NCBI GenBank assembly: GCA_031259205.1
Contig: JAIRLS010000260.1
Span: 1-11,470 of the forward strand
Reading direction: 5' to 3'
Length of the DNA: 11,470 bases
Source of the DNA: Bacteroidales bacterium
GTDB lineage: Bacteria; Bacteroidota; Bacteroidia; Bacteroidales; UBA4181
A program made the translations under genes and the position numbers. The notes below the pieces were generated by a model. The model had not been told where the DNA came from. It did no database searches and saw only the letters and a program-made list of their open reading frames with translations. Shown piece after piece: positions 1 to 8,000 of the stretch. How positions within the stretch are numbered: position 1 is the stretch's first letter; each line of letters starts with the position of its first letter.

Positions 1-199
1 GGAAATTATGCCCGTTATTTTTTCTTCCAACTCCCAAACAAGATAAGTCTCTGCTCTTGCAAAATTGACCACGATGGCACAAAAGTATCCGACACATGTC
101 TTGAAGCGGGTTTCAAAACCTTGTCGCATTTATTCACCGTCCTGCAAACGGCAGTAAAACCGATGATACAAACAATTTTCAACAATCTGCGTGCCTTTT
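1..199. other. Left edge, no recognisable gene
   Basis: This stretch follows the 3' end of the HxlR regulator. A 62-codon minus-strand open frame crosses it, starting from a TTG that overlaps the regulator's stop. Its translation has a short hydrophobic patch but no family pattern I recognise, and there is no ribosome binding site of its own. I see no RNA gene, clear hairpin terminator or mobile-element end here. Confidence 0.4.
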
Positions 200-562
200 T
201 CAACGTTCTTTATCGTTATACATTTGTCGCGAGTTCTCAATATCCTGCATATTTTCCACTGCCCAGATTACAAGACTGTCAAGGTGTGGCAGAAGCGTAT
301 GTCCCGATTTGCTCAAACAGTATTCGACTCGTGGCGGCACTTCGGGGTATATTTTCCTGATAACCAGACCATCGGCTTCCAACGAGCGTAGCGTTACCGT
401 CAACATTCGCTGGGAAATATCGCCAATAGACTTTTGGATGTCGCTGAAACGCATTGTTCCGTTGGCATTCAACGTTGTCAAGACTAACAACGACCACTTG
501 TCGCCAAGCCTGCTGAGGATATCGCGAATGGGGCAAGTCCCCTCATGTAAAAATTTTTTCAT
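200..562 (-). CDS. HxlR-family winged helix-turn-helix transcriptional regulator
   Basis: This 120-residue cytoplasmic DNA-binding protein has the usual HxlR length. The family signature opening is present (CPIRDILSRLGDKWSLLVL, residues 10-28), followed by the recognition-helix region (about 48-65, ISQRMLTVTLRSLEADGLV) and the beta-wing (66-85, with PPRVEYCLSKSG). Cys10 lies at the position used for thiol sensing in characterised members such as YodB and HypR, so redox or electrophile sensing is plausible but inferred. The start is supported by AAGGAC at 571-576, a few bases upstream. The gene is divergent from a DJ-1/PfpI gene with interleaved promoters, the common arrangement for an HxlR regulator and its target. 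Autoregulation and control of the neighbour are inferred. Family assignment is firm; ligand and targets are unknown. Confidence 0.93.
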   Translation of the reverse strand: MKKFLHEGTCPIRDILSRLGDKWSLLVLTTLNANGTMRFSDIQKSIGDISQRMLTVTLRSLEADGLVIRKIYPEVPPRVEYCLSKSGHTLLPHLDSLVIWAVENMQDIENSRQMYNDKER

Positions 563-599
563 TTTTTTTCGTCCTTATTGTACTAAAAATCAACATTGC

Positions 600-664
600 T
601 TACCTTTTTGTAACTTTATTATCAATAGGTTACCTCTTGCATAACAAAATTACTCATCGTACCT
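600..664. promoter_or_regulatory. Candidate HxlR operator: TTACCT repeats at 30-bp spacing
   Basis: TTACCT occurs at 600-605 and 630-635, and TACCT again at 660-664, so the copies sit 30 bp apart, about three helical turns, on one DNA face. An inverted pair GTAAC (610-614) / GTTAC (629-633) lies between the first two. The second copy overlaps the -33 region of the rightward promoter, and the third forms part of its -7 element. HxlR proteins bind repeated or dyad sites in divergent gaps, so this is a reasonable operator candidate; binding is inferred. Confidence 0.4.
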
Positions 665-667
665 TTG
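637..667 (+). promoter_or_regulatory. Bacteroidetes-type promoter P1 of the DJ-1 gene
   Basis: TTG at 637-639, a 20-bp spacer, then TACCTTTG at 660-667 match the Bacteroidetes -33/-7 pattern (TTTG, about 19-20 bp, TAnnTTTG). The start point would fall near 674, leaving a leader of about 60 nt before the ATG at 735. Confidence 0.55.
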
Positions 668-676
668 CAGCGCAAA
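645..676 (-). promoter_or_regulatory. Bacteroidetes-type promoter of the HxlR gene
   Basis: Read on the minus strand, TAATTTTG (plus 645-652) is a TAnnTTTG -7 element, and TTTG (plus 673-676) lies a 20-bp spacer upstream as the -33 element. The elements interlock with those of the rightward promoters, so the two directions should compete for polymerase. Confidence 0.55.
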
Positions 677-695
677 AGTAATAAAAATACTTTTG
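664..695 (+). promoter_or_regulatory. Second tandem promoter P2 of the DJ-1 gene
   Basis: TTTG at 664-667, a 20-bp spacer and TACTTTTG at 688-695 fit the consensus at least as well as P1. The TTTG that ends the P1 -7 element doubles as the P2 -33 element. The start point would be near 702, leaving a leader of about 33 nt. Confidence 0.5.
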
Positions 696-734
696 GGAAT
701 GAAATGATAATAGTAATGTTAAAAATTTAAAAAC

Positions 735-1262
735 ATGGCAAAAAAAGTTGCAGTATTAGCCGTAAACCCTGTAAACGGGGCTGGCTTATTTCAGTATCTG
801 GAAACATTCTTTGAGAATGAAATTCCGTACAAAACATTTGCGGTAGCCGAAGCTGCGCAGATAAAGACAAATTCGGGCATCAGCTTGCAGGCTGATGACG
901 TGGTTGCCAACCTGAAAGGCAAGGAAGATGAGTATGACGCGCTTGTTTTCGCCTGCGGGGACGCAATGCCCAAATTCGGAGAAAATGCAGGTAGTCCTTT
1001 CAATCAGGACATGCTGGCGGTCATCAAAACATTCGACGACAAAGGCAAGCTGCTGATTGGTCATTGCGCGGCGGCCTTACTGTTCGACAATCTCGGCATC
1101 GGAAAGGGAAAGCGAGTGGCTTTGCATCCGTTTATCAAATCGGTGGTAAAAGGCTGTATCGGAACGGACGAAAAAACGGTTATCGACGGTAATATCTACA
1201 CCGTTCAAACCGAAAATGCTGTTTCGTTGCTCCTGCCCAATCTTCTGAAAGCGTTGAAGTAA
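735..1262 (+). CDS. DJ-1/PfpI-family (class I glutamine amidotransferase-like) protein
   Basis: This 175-residue single-domain cytoplasmic protein has the family's usual size. The nucleophile-elbow motif GHCAAAL places the conserved Cys at 111, after strand LLIG; an earlier strand ends DALVFACGDAM (68-78). A late DGNIYTVQTEN segment (151-161) matches the family's C-terminal strand. The acidic residue that normally supports the nucleophile near position 18 (PTTEE-type motif of DJ-1) is not evident; the segment reads NPVNGAGLFQY, so chemistry may differ from glyoxalase/deglycase members. No amidotransferase partner domain is present. It is probably a stress-related protein controlled by the divergent HxlR regulator; substrate unknown. 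The start ATG has only an A-rich leader, typical for this phylum. The gene is monocistronic and ends in a strong terminator. Confidence 0.88.
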   Translation: MAKKVAVLAVNPVNGAGLFQYLETFFENEIPYKTFAVAEAAQIKTNSGISLQADDVVANLKGKEDEYDALVFACGDAMPKFGENAGSPFNQDMLAVIKTFDDKGKLLIGHCAAALLFDNLGIGKGKRVALHPFIKSVVKGCIGTDEKTVIDGNIYTVQTENAVSLLLPNLLKALK

Positions 1263-1288
1263 AGACTGTACGAAACGAAACGTTCATG

Positions 1289-1327
1289 AGAAAGACGCAA
1301 GAAATAAAGCTTGCGTCTTTCTTTTTG
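1289..1327 (+). terminator. Intrinsic terminator of the DJ-1 gene
   Basis: A perfect 13-bp stem (1289-1301 with 1310-1322, core GACGCAAG/CTTGCGTC) closes an 8-nt loop and is followed by a T-rich tract. It lies about 27 nt past the stop codon. Confidence 0.9.
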
Positions 1328-1718
1328 TATAAACGAAGTTGATGACTCTTTTCCCCTATCTATCAACCGCAATCCATATCCAACAGAAGTTGTTTTTGAT
1401 CCTATCTAAGAATACATTTATATCTTGAAGTCTTGGGCTTTCGTTCAATCGGAAGATTCCCCGGGTAAGTAATGTTTCTGGTTTAAACCGGATAAGGAGT
1501 TTTGGAAGGGAGGTAGAGGTACTATCTTCAGAGAGCAAAGAAATAGAAATGGTCGAAGTAGATGAAATGTAATGCTTGCTTTTTCAGAGATGGGGGCTTC
1601 GCTGTTGATTTTAACTCAACAGTATAATTACAGCCGCACTCCTCGCCTTTGTAGCGTTGGCGTTCTTTGATTATTCCCGACTTAACGCTTTTTTACATGA
1701 ACATTTCGGACATTTCAT
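1328..1718 (-). pseudogene. Degenerate IS1-type transposase remnant with an internal inversion
   Basis: On the minus strand from the ATG at 1718 I read a zinc-ribbon start (MKCPKCSCKKALSRGI, then RQRYKGEECGCNYTVELKST), as in IS1-like transposases of Bacteroidetes. It runs to KKQALH at about 1571 and then turns to nonsense. The expected continuation lies on the plus strand: HLYLEVLGFRSIGRF from about 1415, a frameshift near 1460, then SNVSGLNRIRSFGREVEVL and IEMVEVDEM up to about 1567, which contains the first catalytic Asp. The minus strand then resumes with IGSK, a one-base slip and NNFCWIWIAVDR, a TAG stop, and GKRVINFV. The element therefore carries stops, frameshifts, a C-terminal truncation and one flipped segment, and must be inactive. 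TATCTTTG on the minus strand (plus 1732-1739) may be its old promoter. I could not identify its terminal inverted repeats. Confidence 0.85.
1413..1571. repeat. 159-bp inverted segment bounded by 7-bp inverted repeats
   Basis: TACATTT at 1413-1419 and its reverse complement AAATGTA at 1565-1571 bracket exactly the part of the transposase remnant that reads on the wrong strand. Flipping the interval back joins KKQALH to LYLEVLGF at one end and EVDEM to the SYIGSK-like segment at the other. Confidence 0.85.
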
Positions 1719-1767
1719 AAACTTTTTGGGACAAAGATACAAATATATATTTAATTAGCAATCCCGG

Positions 1768-1812
1768 ATTTCTCGATCTCCAAACCTGTTGCAAATCAGG
1801 ACGTCGAGAAAT
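1768..1812 (-). terminator. Inverted repeat at the 3' end of the leftward ABC gene
   Basis: ATTTCTCGA (1768-1776) and TCGAGAAAT (1804-1812) form a 9-bp stem, and inside it CCTG (1785-1788) pairs with CAGG (1797-1800). The stop codon of the leftward transporter (1796-1798) lies within the structure. No T-run follows on the minus strand, so it may be a weak terminator or an mRNA 3' stabiliser rather than a classical terminator. Confidence 0.4.
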
Positions 1813-4800
1813 TTCTCTTTTGAAACAGTTTTAAAATTTCAGGCAGCCATCTGAAGTATAAGGCAATGAAGAAAAAGATATTGAAACACCAGATCACGAG
1901 GACATTTACCCATAAGGTAGGAAAGGGGATGCCGAACAGGTTTTTTACCGGAGAGTAGAAATGGGCTTTCACAAAAGGATGTTCGGGATCTTTGTACACT
2001 TGATGATAATTCTGTAAAAGACGGTCGTTATACTCCACCAGCCGATAGATTTCGTTGCTGTTTTTTACTAAATCTGCCAGATTCTGGTTGAAATATTTTG
2101 CTTTCAGTGCAAGCCGTTCATTGCCGGACATGCCGGAGAGCAGCCGGTTTTTCCTATCCGACGCTTTGTTGTACATGACGCTGTAATAGAGATTGAGATG
2201 TTCCAGATAATTAGAGGTTTTGTCGAACAGTTCCGGCGACAGTTTTTGCTCTTTCCACTGATCGACATCCGGGAACAGTACCAGTTTTTGACGTGAATTT
2301 TCTATTCCTATTTCATTGGCGATTATGTTCAGGACAGTCTGTTGGGGCTGTTTGTCGCTTTCAAAGTCCGATTTTGCTTCTGCCAGCTTGTTTTTCATTT
2401 CCACCAGCCAGTAGTTTTTTCGAAATTCGGCGATGCTCATGGTTTTCTCGCAGGGGTAAACAGTCTGTTCGTAACGGTTGTTGACAAACTGTTCGATGGC
2501 CAGCGCCTCGAAAGCCCAGCGTGCTGTGATGATTTCGCCATACCACGGCACCGACGCCGGAACGGAGATGCTGGGGTTAATCTTTTCGAACCGTAGCAGC
2601 ACGCCGCTGAACATCAGTTGCGGAATCACGATAAACGGGATGAGGATGTAAATAGTGACCACCGATTTGAAGGTATCGGAAATGATAAGGCCCATCATGT
2701 TGGCGCATGTCCATGCCGAGAACAGTACCAGCCAGTATGTGGCGGTCATGCCGACAATGCCGGTAATACTGTTCCCTGCCAGCACGAACAGGGCTGTCTG
2801 TATGGCAGACATGGCAAACAGCACTGTTATTTTTGAAAACAGGTAGCTGCCCCGGCTCAGATTGAGAAATGCTTCGCGTTTGAGGATCTTTCTGTCCTTA
2901 ATGATTTCTTCGGCGCTTACCGACAGGCCGATGAATAGGGCAATCACCACAGCGATAAAAATATAGATGGGGACATTTTCGTTCAGTTCGAAACTGTAAT
3001 CGCGTCCCACATCGTAATAACGGATAACGTAGGACAGCAGCAGCGCCAGCAGCGGAGCTTCCAGCATGCAAATCGCCATATACTGCGCATCGCTCAGTTT
3101 AGTGAGGATGTTGCGGGTGGCATAAACGACAAACTGACGCAGTCTGGAGGGCCTTTTCACTGATCCTGCCGGCAGTTCTTCGCAGAGTTGTATTTCCGAA
3201 ACGTCGATGGCCGAGGCTTGGGGAAAGAGGCCGTACCATTCCTTGGGTGAAATGCGTCTTTTGTCGGTTGACAGCCCGTGTTCGTCGAGGACACGCGCCT
3301 CAACAATGTTGAATATCTGCTCCGGATTTACGTTGCCGCACTCCACACATTCGCTCGTATTGCGATTGGCCTGATGCGCCTGCGACTTGAAATAGAGGAT
3401 CGAATCAACCGGATTGCCGTTATAAATCAGGTAACCGCCCTGATCGAGTACCAGCAGCCGGTCGAACATTTTGAAAATGTCTGATGAAGGCTGATGAATC
3501 ACCACGAAAATCAGTTTCCCTTTTCGTGAAAGGTCTTTAAGCAGTACCATGATATTGTCCGAATCTCTGGAGGACAGGCCGGAAGTAGGTTCGTCGAGGA
3601 ACAGGACAGCCGGTTGCCGGATCAGTTCCAGCGCTATATTGAGGCGTTTGCGTTGTCCGCCGCTGATTTTCTTGTTCAGCGACGAACCGACTTTCATGTC
3701 GCGGATCTCGTAAAGGCCGAGATCATTCAGTACGTCATTGGTGCGGGTGCGTATTTCTTCCTCGTTATACTGGCCGAAACACAGCTTGGCATTGTAGTAC
3801 AGGTTTTGGTATACGGTCAGTTCCTCTATCAGCAGGTCGTCCTGTGCAACGTAACCGATGATGCCTTCTATCTGACGGCTCTGCTTGTGTATGTCGATGT
3901 TATTCAGCAGCACATGGCCTGAAGAAGGCTTGTACAGGCCGGTGAGAACGCTCAGTAAGGTTGATTTTCCGGCGCCGCTGCCACCCATGATGCCTGCTAT
4001 GTTCCCTGAAAGGATTTCGAAACTGACCGGATGCAAGCCGACAGCGCCGGAATCGAAACGGTATTCTACCCGGTCGGCTTTGAAAAGCATCGGATTGTCC
4101 TGCGCCATGAGATAAAAACAGTTGACAATGTCGCTGTAGTACACAGGATTGATTTGCGGGTTTCTGATGCTGCTCCCATAGTTCAGGATGTAAATCTGTC
4201 CGGTTTCGATGGGCTGGCTGTTCAGATAAAGTTCTTTGTCGCCTTCGTAACGGCAGATGTACATATTGACGCTGGTAATGTGCAGTACTGCCACCGGCGT
4301 AGTGAGTCCTTCGCGGTAAAGCCGTTTACCGGTGCAGTTTACCGGTTCTTTTTTATCGTCAATCAGTAATAAATTAGGAGACTGGAGAATATACTCTACC
4401 GGAATCATTACGAATTGCAATAATTCCTGAAACTCGTTCTGTTCGATGAACAGAGCGGTGGCTATCGTTTCCACAAATTCCTGCTCAAATTCGGAAATAG
4501 TACTGACAGCGCCATGTCCCGTCTGAATAAAACTCAACAGCAACACCATCAACGCCACTTTATCTCTTTGCGTAAGTTCCTTATTAATCTGATCGCTGAT
4601 CACCAGCAGTCTGACGGAGCTGGACGACGTACGCTTCTGATATTTGCTCTGATCTTTGTATTTTGCCTGATACAAATTATAGTAACCGTTGAATATCCTG
4701 ATATATTCTTCAGCCAATTCCTGATTAAGCTGTTTGCGCAAAAAACCTTCAATAACCTTATGACGATCAACCCTGTCGCTGTCGTCAGGACGCGAAATAA

Positions 4801-4843
4801 TCGCAAACAATTGCATTAGTGCCTTTAAAATCCTTTCACTCAT
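1796..4843 (-). CDS. ABCG-like half-transporter with TerB-like and FHA-like N-terminal regions (copy A)
   Basis: This is a 1,015-residue inner-membrane ABC transporter, ATPase before permease as in the ABCG type. Residues 1-150 are helical and resemble a TerB-like domain (LKALMQLFAII; later ETIATALFIEQNEFQELLQF). About 185-245 is beta-rich and loosely FHA-like (ELYLNSQPIETGQIYIL). The ATPase has Walker A GGSGAGKST (287-295), Q-loop Q334, signature ISGGQRKRL (393-401), Walker B LFLDEPTSGL and H-loop H450, all intact. A linker carries CVECGNVNPE (Cys499, Cys502). Membrane helices fall near 594-610, 624-643, 668-691, 700-720, 728-748 and 977-997, with about 230 extracytoplasmic residues between the last two. 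The open frame could begin at 4915, but 4843 is chosen: MSERILKALMQLFA aligns with the start of copy B, and the promoter lies inside the longer version. The substrate is unknown. An ABCG half-transporter must dimerise, so the divergent paralogue is a natural partner. Confidence 0.88.
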   Translation of the reverse strand: MSERILKALMQLFAIISRPDDSDRVDRHKVIEGFLRKQLNQELAEEYIRIFNGYYNLYQAKYKDQSKYQKRTSSSSVRLLVISDQINKELTQRDKVALMVLLLSFIQTGHGAVSTISEFEQEFVETIATALFIEQNEFQELLQFVMIPVEYILQSPNLLLIDDKKEPVNCTGKRLYREGLTTPVAVLHITSVNMYICRYEGDKELYLNSQPIETGQIYILNYGSSIRNPQINPVYYSDIVNCFYLMAQDNPMLFKADRVEYRFDSGAVGLHPVSFEILSGNIAGIMGGSGAGKSTLLSVLTGLYKPSSGHVLLNNIDIHKQSRQIEGIIGYVAQDDLLIEELTVYQNLYYNAKLCFGQYNEEEIRTRTNDVLNDLGLYEIRDMKVGSSLNKKISGGQRKRLNIALELIRQPAVLFLDEPTSGLSSRDSDNIMVLLKDLSRKGKLIFVVIHQPSSDIFKMFDRLLVLDQGGYLIYNGNPVDSILYFKSQAHQANRNTSECVECGNVNPEQIFNIVEARVLDEHGLSTDKRRISPKEWYGLFPQASAIDVSEIQLCEELPAGSVKRPSRLRQFVVYATRNILTKLSDAQYMAICMLEAPLLALLLSYVIRYYDVGRDYSFELNENVPIYIFIAVVIALFIGLSVSAEEIIKDRKILKREAFLNLSRGSYLFSKITVLFAMSAIQTALFVLAGNSITGIVGMTATYWLVLFSAWTCANMMGLIISDTFKSVVTIYILIPFIVIPQLMFSGVLLRFEKINPSISVPASVPWYGEIITARWAFEALAIEQFVNNRYEQTVYPCEKTMSIAEFRKNYWLVEMKNKLAEAKSDFESDKQPQQTVLNIIANEIGIENSRQKLVLFPDVDQWKEQKLSPELFDKTSNYLEHLNLYYSVMYNKASDRKNRLLSGMSGNERLALKAKYFNQNLADLVKNSNEIYRLVEYNDRLLQNYHQVYKDPEHPFVKAHFYSPVKNLFGIPFPTLWVNVLVIWCFNIFFFIALYFRWLPEILKLFQKRNFSTS

Positions 4844-4865
4844 GTGGATTTGATAATGTTTGCCG

Positions 4866-4873
4866 CAAATGTA
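4866..4873 (-). promoter_or_regulatory. -7 element for ABC copy A
   Basis: On the minus strand this reads TACATTTG, a perfect TAnnTTTG match, about 23 bp upstream of the ATG at 4843. No convincing TTG lies at the -33 position. Its place inside the extended open frame argues against a start at 4915. Confidence 0.55.
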
Positions 4874-5014
4874 ATAGATTATTTTTAATTTTTCGCTATC
4901 CTGTAAAATAATCATGAATTGAAAACTGAAAAAAACCGGACAGTGTACTCAAGCCTGACAGCGCTTATCGGAACAATTCACAACTCATAATTCGTTTTTT
5001 TTGATGGTTTTATT

Positions 5015-5022
5015 TATCTTTG
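5015..5022 (+). promoter_or_regulatory. -7 element for ABC copy B and psd
   Basis: TATCTTTG is a perfect TAnnTTTG match, 32 bp before the ATG at 5055, with a T-rich stretch but no clear TTTG at the ideal -33 spacing. The predicted leader contains an out-of-frame ATG at 5039 that would read 11 codons to a TAA at 5072-5074, overlapping the transporter start; whether it is used is unknown. Confidence 0.6.
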
Positions 5023-5054
5023 CACGAAAATTCAACGAATGAAACGACAAAGAC

Positions 5055-8000
5055 ATGAGCGAGGTGATTCTTAAAGCCTTGATGCAGTTATTTGCGTTAA
5101 TTGTCAAGCAAGACAGCGGTGTGTTGACGGACGAAAGGCTGTACGTAGAGCATTTGCTGTCCCAATGGCTACACGAGGATTCGGCAGTCGAATACCTGAA
5201 GTTGTTTGACAGATACGCCGTTACTTCGTATGTGGGTGCGCCCGTTTCCGTAAAGGATTCCGTACGGGTGCTGAAAATTTGCCAGCAGATCAATGCTACA
5301 CTCACCCAAAAACAGAAGACGGTGGTGCTGTTGCGGGCGCTCGAACTGCTCAGCGCTGTGCCGAAGTTTACCGAACGTCGCTTGTTTGTTGTCAATACGG
5401 TGGCCGAAGTCTTTAACTTTTCCGAAGAAGAATACCGTTGCATCAAAACTTTTGTAACCGGCCATACCGTCGAACAACTCGACATCGTCAATATGCTGAT
5501 TTTCTCGGCCGCCGGCGAATGTCGACATGCAAAGCTGATCAGGAAGGATATAAAGGGAGTGCTGGCAGTGCTCCGTATCCCAAGCGTTGATCTGTATTTC
5601 GTACGGTGTATCGGGATGAAAACCGTCCGGCTCAACGGAAGGGAAGTAAACGAGCGACATGTCAGCCTTTTACCGGTAGGAAGCAATATCAGGTTCTTCC
5701 GAAGCACCCCCCTCTATTACGGCGATATCGTGGAATATTTTATTGAAGACGGATGGCGTGGAAAAATATCTTTTGAAGCGGAAAACATTCGCGTGGTATT
5801 CCCCAGCCGGAACATCGGGCTTCAAAACGTATCCTTTGCGGAAAGTCAGGGAAAACTGATCGGTATCATGGGCGCCAGCGGTTCGGGAAAAACCACCTTG
5901 CTGAATGTCCTGTGCGGTCTGGAAAAACCGACTTCCGGTAAAGCGCTTGTCAACGGTATCAACCTGCATGAACAAAAAGACCGGTTGAAAGGCGTCATAG
6001 GCTATATCCCGCAGGATGACCTGTTGATGGAAGATCTGACGGTTTTTGAAAACCTGTATTATACCGCACAGCTTTGCTTTCGCGACAAATCGCGCGAAGA
6101 ACTGGAAACGCTGGTCGGCAAAACGCTCCGCAGCCTCGGACTGTACGATCATCGCAACCTGAAAGTCGGATCGGTAATGAACAAAACCATTAGCGGAGGA
6201 CAGCGGAAACGCCTCAACATTGCGCTGGAGTTACTGCGGGAACCTTCCATCCTGTTTGTGGACGAGCCAACTTCCGGCCTGTCTTCCAGCGATTCGGAAA
6301 ACGTGATGGATCTGATGGGCGAATTGGCGCGGAAAGGCAAACAAGTATTTGTGGTAATTCACCAGCCTTCGTCGGCCATTTTCAAAATGTTCGACAAAAT
6401 TATCATCCTCGATACGGGAGGATACATGATTTACTACGGACATCCGGTCGAAGCGGTGATGTATTTCAAACGGCTGAGCGGGAAAATCAACTACGATACG
6501 GGCGAATGTCCCGCTTGCGGCAATGTGAACCCTGAACTGATGTTCAACATCATTGAGGAAAAAATAGTGGACGAATTAGGCCACTACACCAGTAAACGCA
6601 AAATATCGCCGGAACAGTGGGAAGCGCTTTTCCGGAAACAGCACGAACCGCCGGAAAAAGTGCAAATCGAAGAACTGCCTTCCGGAAAGATGACTATCCC
6701 GCACTGGTTCAAACAATGGCGCATTTACTTCACGCGCGATTTCCTCTCCAAAATCAGCAACCGGCAGTATCTCCTGCTTACCCTGCTCGAAGCGCCTCTG
6801 CTGGGCGTTATCCTGGCATACGTCATCCGCTACATTGCCGACCCGCTTTCCAGTGTATACATCTTCCGCGAAAATGAAAACATTCCCGTCTTCATTTTTA
6901 TGAGCTTGATTGTCGCACTGTTCCTCGGTTTAATAGTAAGCGCGGAGGAAATATTCCGCGACCGCACGATCCTCAAACGCGAAGCCTTTCTCAACCTGAG
7001 CCGGTCAAGCTATCTGATGGCCAAGATATGTATCCTGACCGTTATTTCGGCCTTGCAGTGCCTTCTCTTTACCGCCATCGCCAACACTATCCTGGAAGTG
7101 AAAGACATGTACTTCTCCTATTGGCTGGCGTTGTTTTCCACGGCAGTGGCCGCCAACATTCTCGGACTGATCATTTCCAATTCGTTCAATTCGGCAGTGA
7201 CCATCTACATCGTTATTCCACTGATCATGATTCCCATGATGGTGCTTAGCGGAGCGATGTTCGGTTTCGACAAACTCAACCGTCGCGTGGGCAACGTGGA
7301 AAAAGTGCCGATGATCGCCGAACTCATGATTACGCGATGGTCGTATGAAGCGCTGATGGTGCGCCAGTATAAGGACAACCGCTTCGAACGCTACTTTTAC
7401 GACATAGAGAAAAGAGAAAGCATGGCGGATTTCAGGCAAGCGTACATTATCCCCGAACTGAAAACACGCTACGACCTTTGTGCAGAGGAACTTTCCGTCA
7501 AAGGGAAGGTGGAAACCAACGCCCGCGCCCTGCTGCTGCTGAAAACGGAGATAGAAAAAGAACTCGCTCTCAATCCCGAAGTGCAATTCGACCTCTCTTT
7601 GCTGGAACCGGACACTTTCGACACCAACGCTGCCGCCTTTCTCGAAAATTTCATCGAGGAAATGAACATATTCTACATGCAACAGTTTTCCTTGGCCAAT
7701 CAGGAAAAGGAACAGCTCATCGCCTATATGCTGCAGCAAAACAAAAAAGCCTATACCAGCCTGAAAAACGCCTGTTACAACGACCATCTGGGCGAAATCG
7801 TAAAAAAAGTCTTTGAAAAAAACAAAATTCTGGAATACAACAACCGGTTGATACAGCAAACAGATCCCATTTATCAGGATCCGACGCCTTCCGGATTATT
7901 AAGTTTCCGAACCCATTTCTTCGCGCCGAGAAAACATTTTATGGGCGTTTTTTTCGACACTTACCGGTTTAACATCTGCATTATATGGTTTATTTCACTG

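Noticed and set aside
15..203. 62-codon minus-strand open frame overlapping the HxlR stop
   Set aside because: TTG start, no ribosome binding site, no recognisable domain; probably chance.
1356..1538. 60-codon minus-strand frame as a small gene
   Set aside because: Its C-terminal part is the transposase remnant NNFCWIWIAVDR, and most of the rest is the antisense of the flipped transposase segment.
4985..5707. 240-codon minus-strand open frame
   Set aside because: Antisense shadow of ABC copy B with low-complexity Ser/Thr-rich translation and no domain pattern.
7005..7859. 284-codon minus-strand open frame
   Set aside because: Antisense shadow of the ABC copy B permease; Phe/His/Gln-rich, no family signature.
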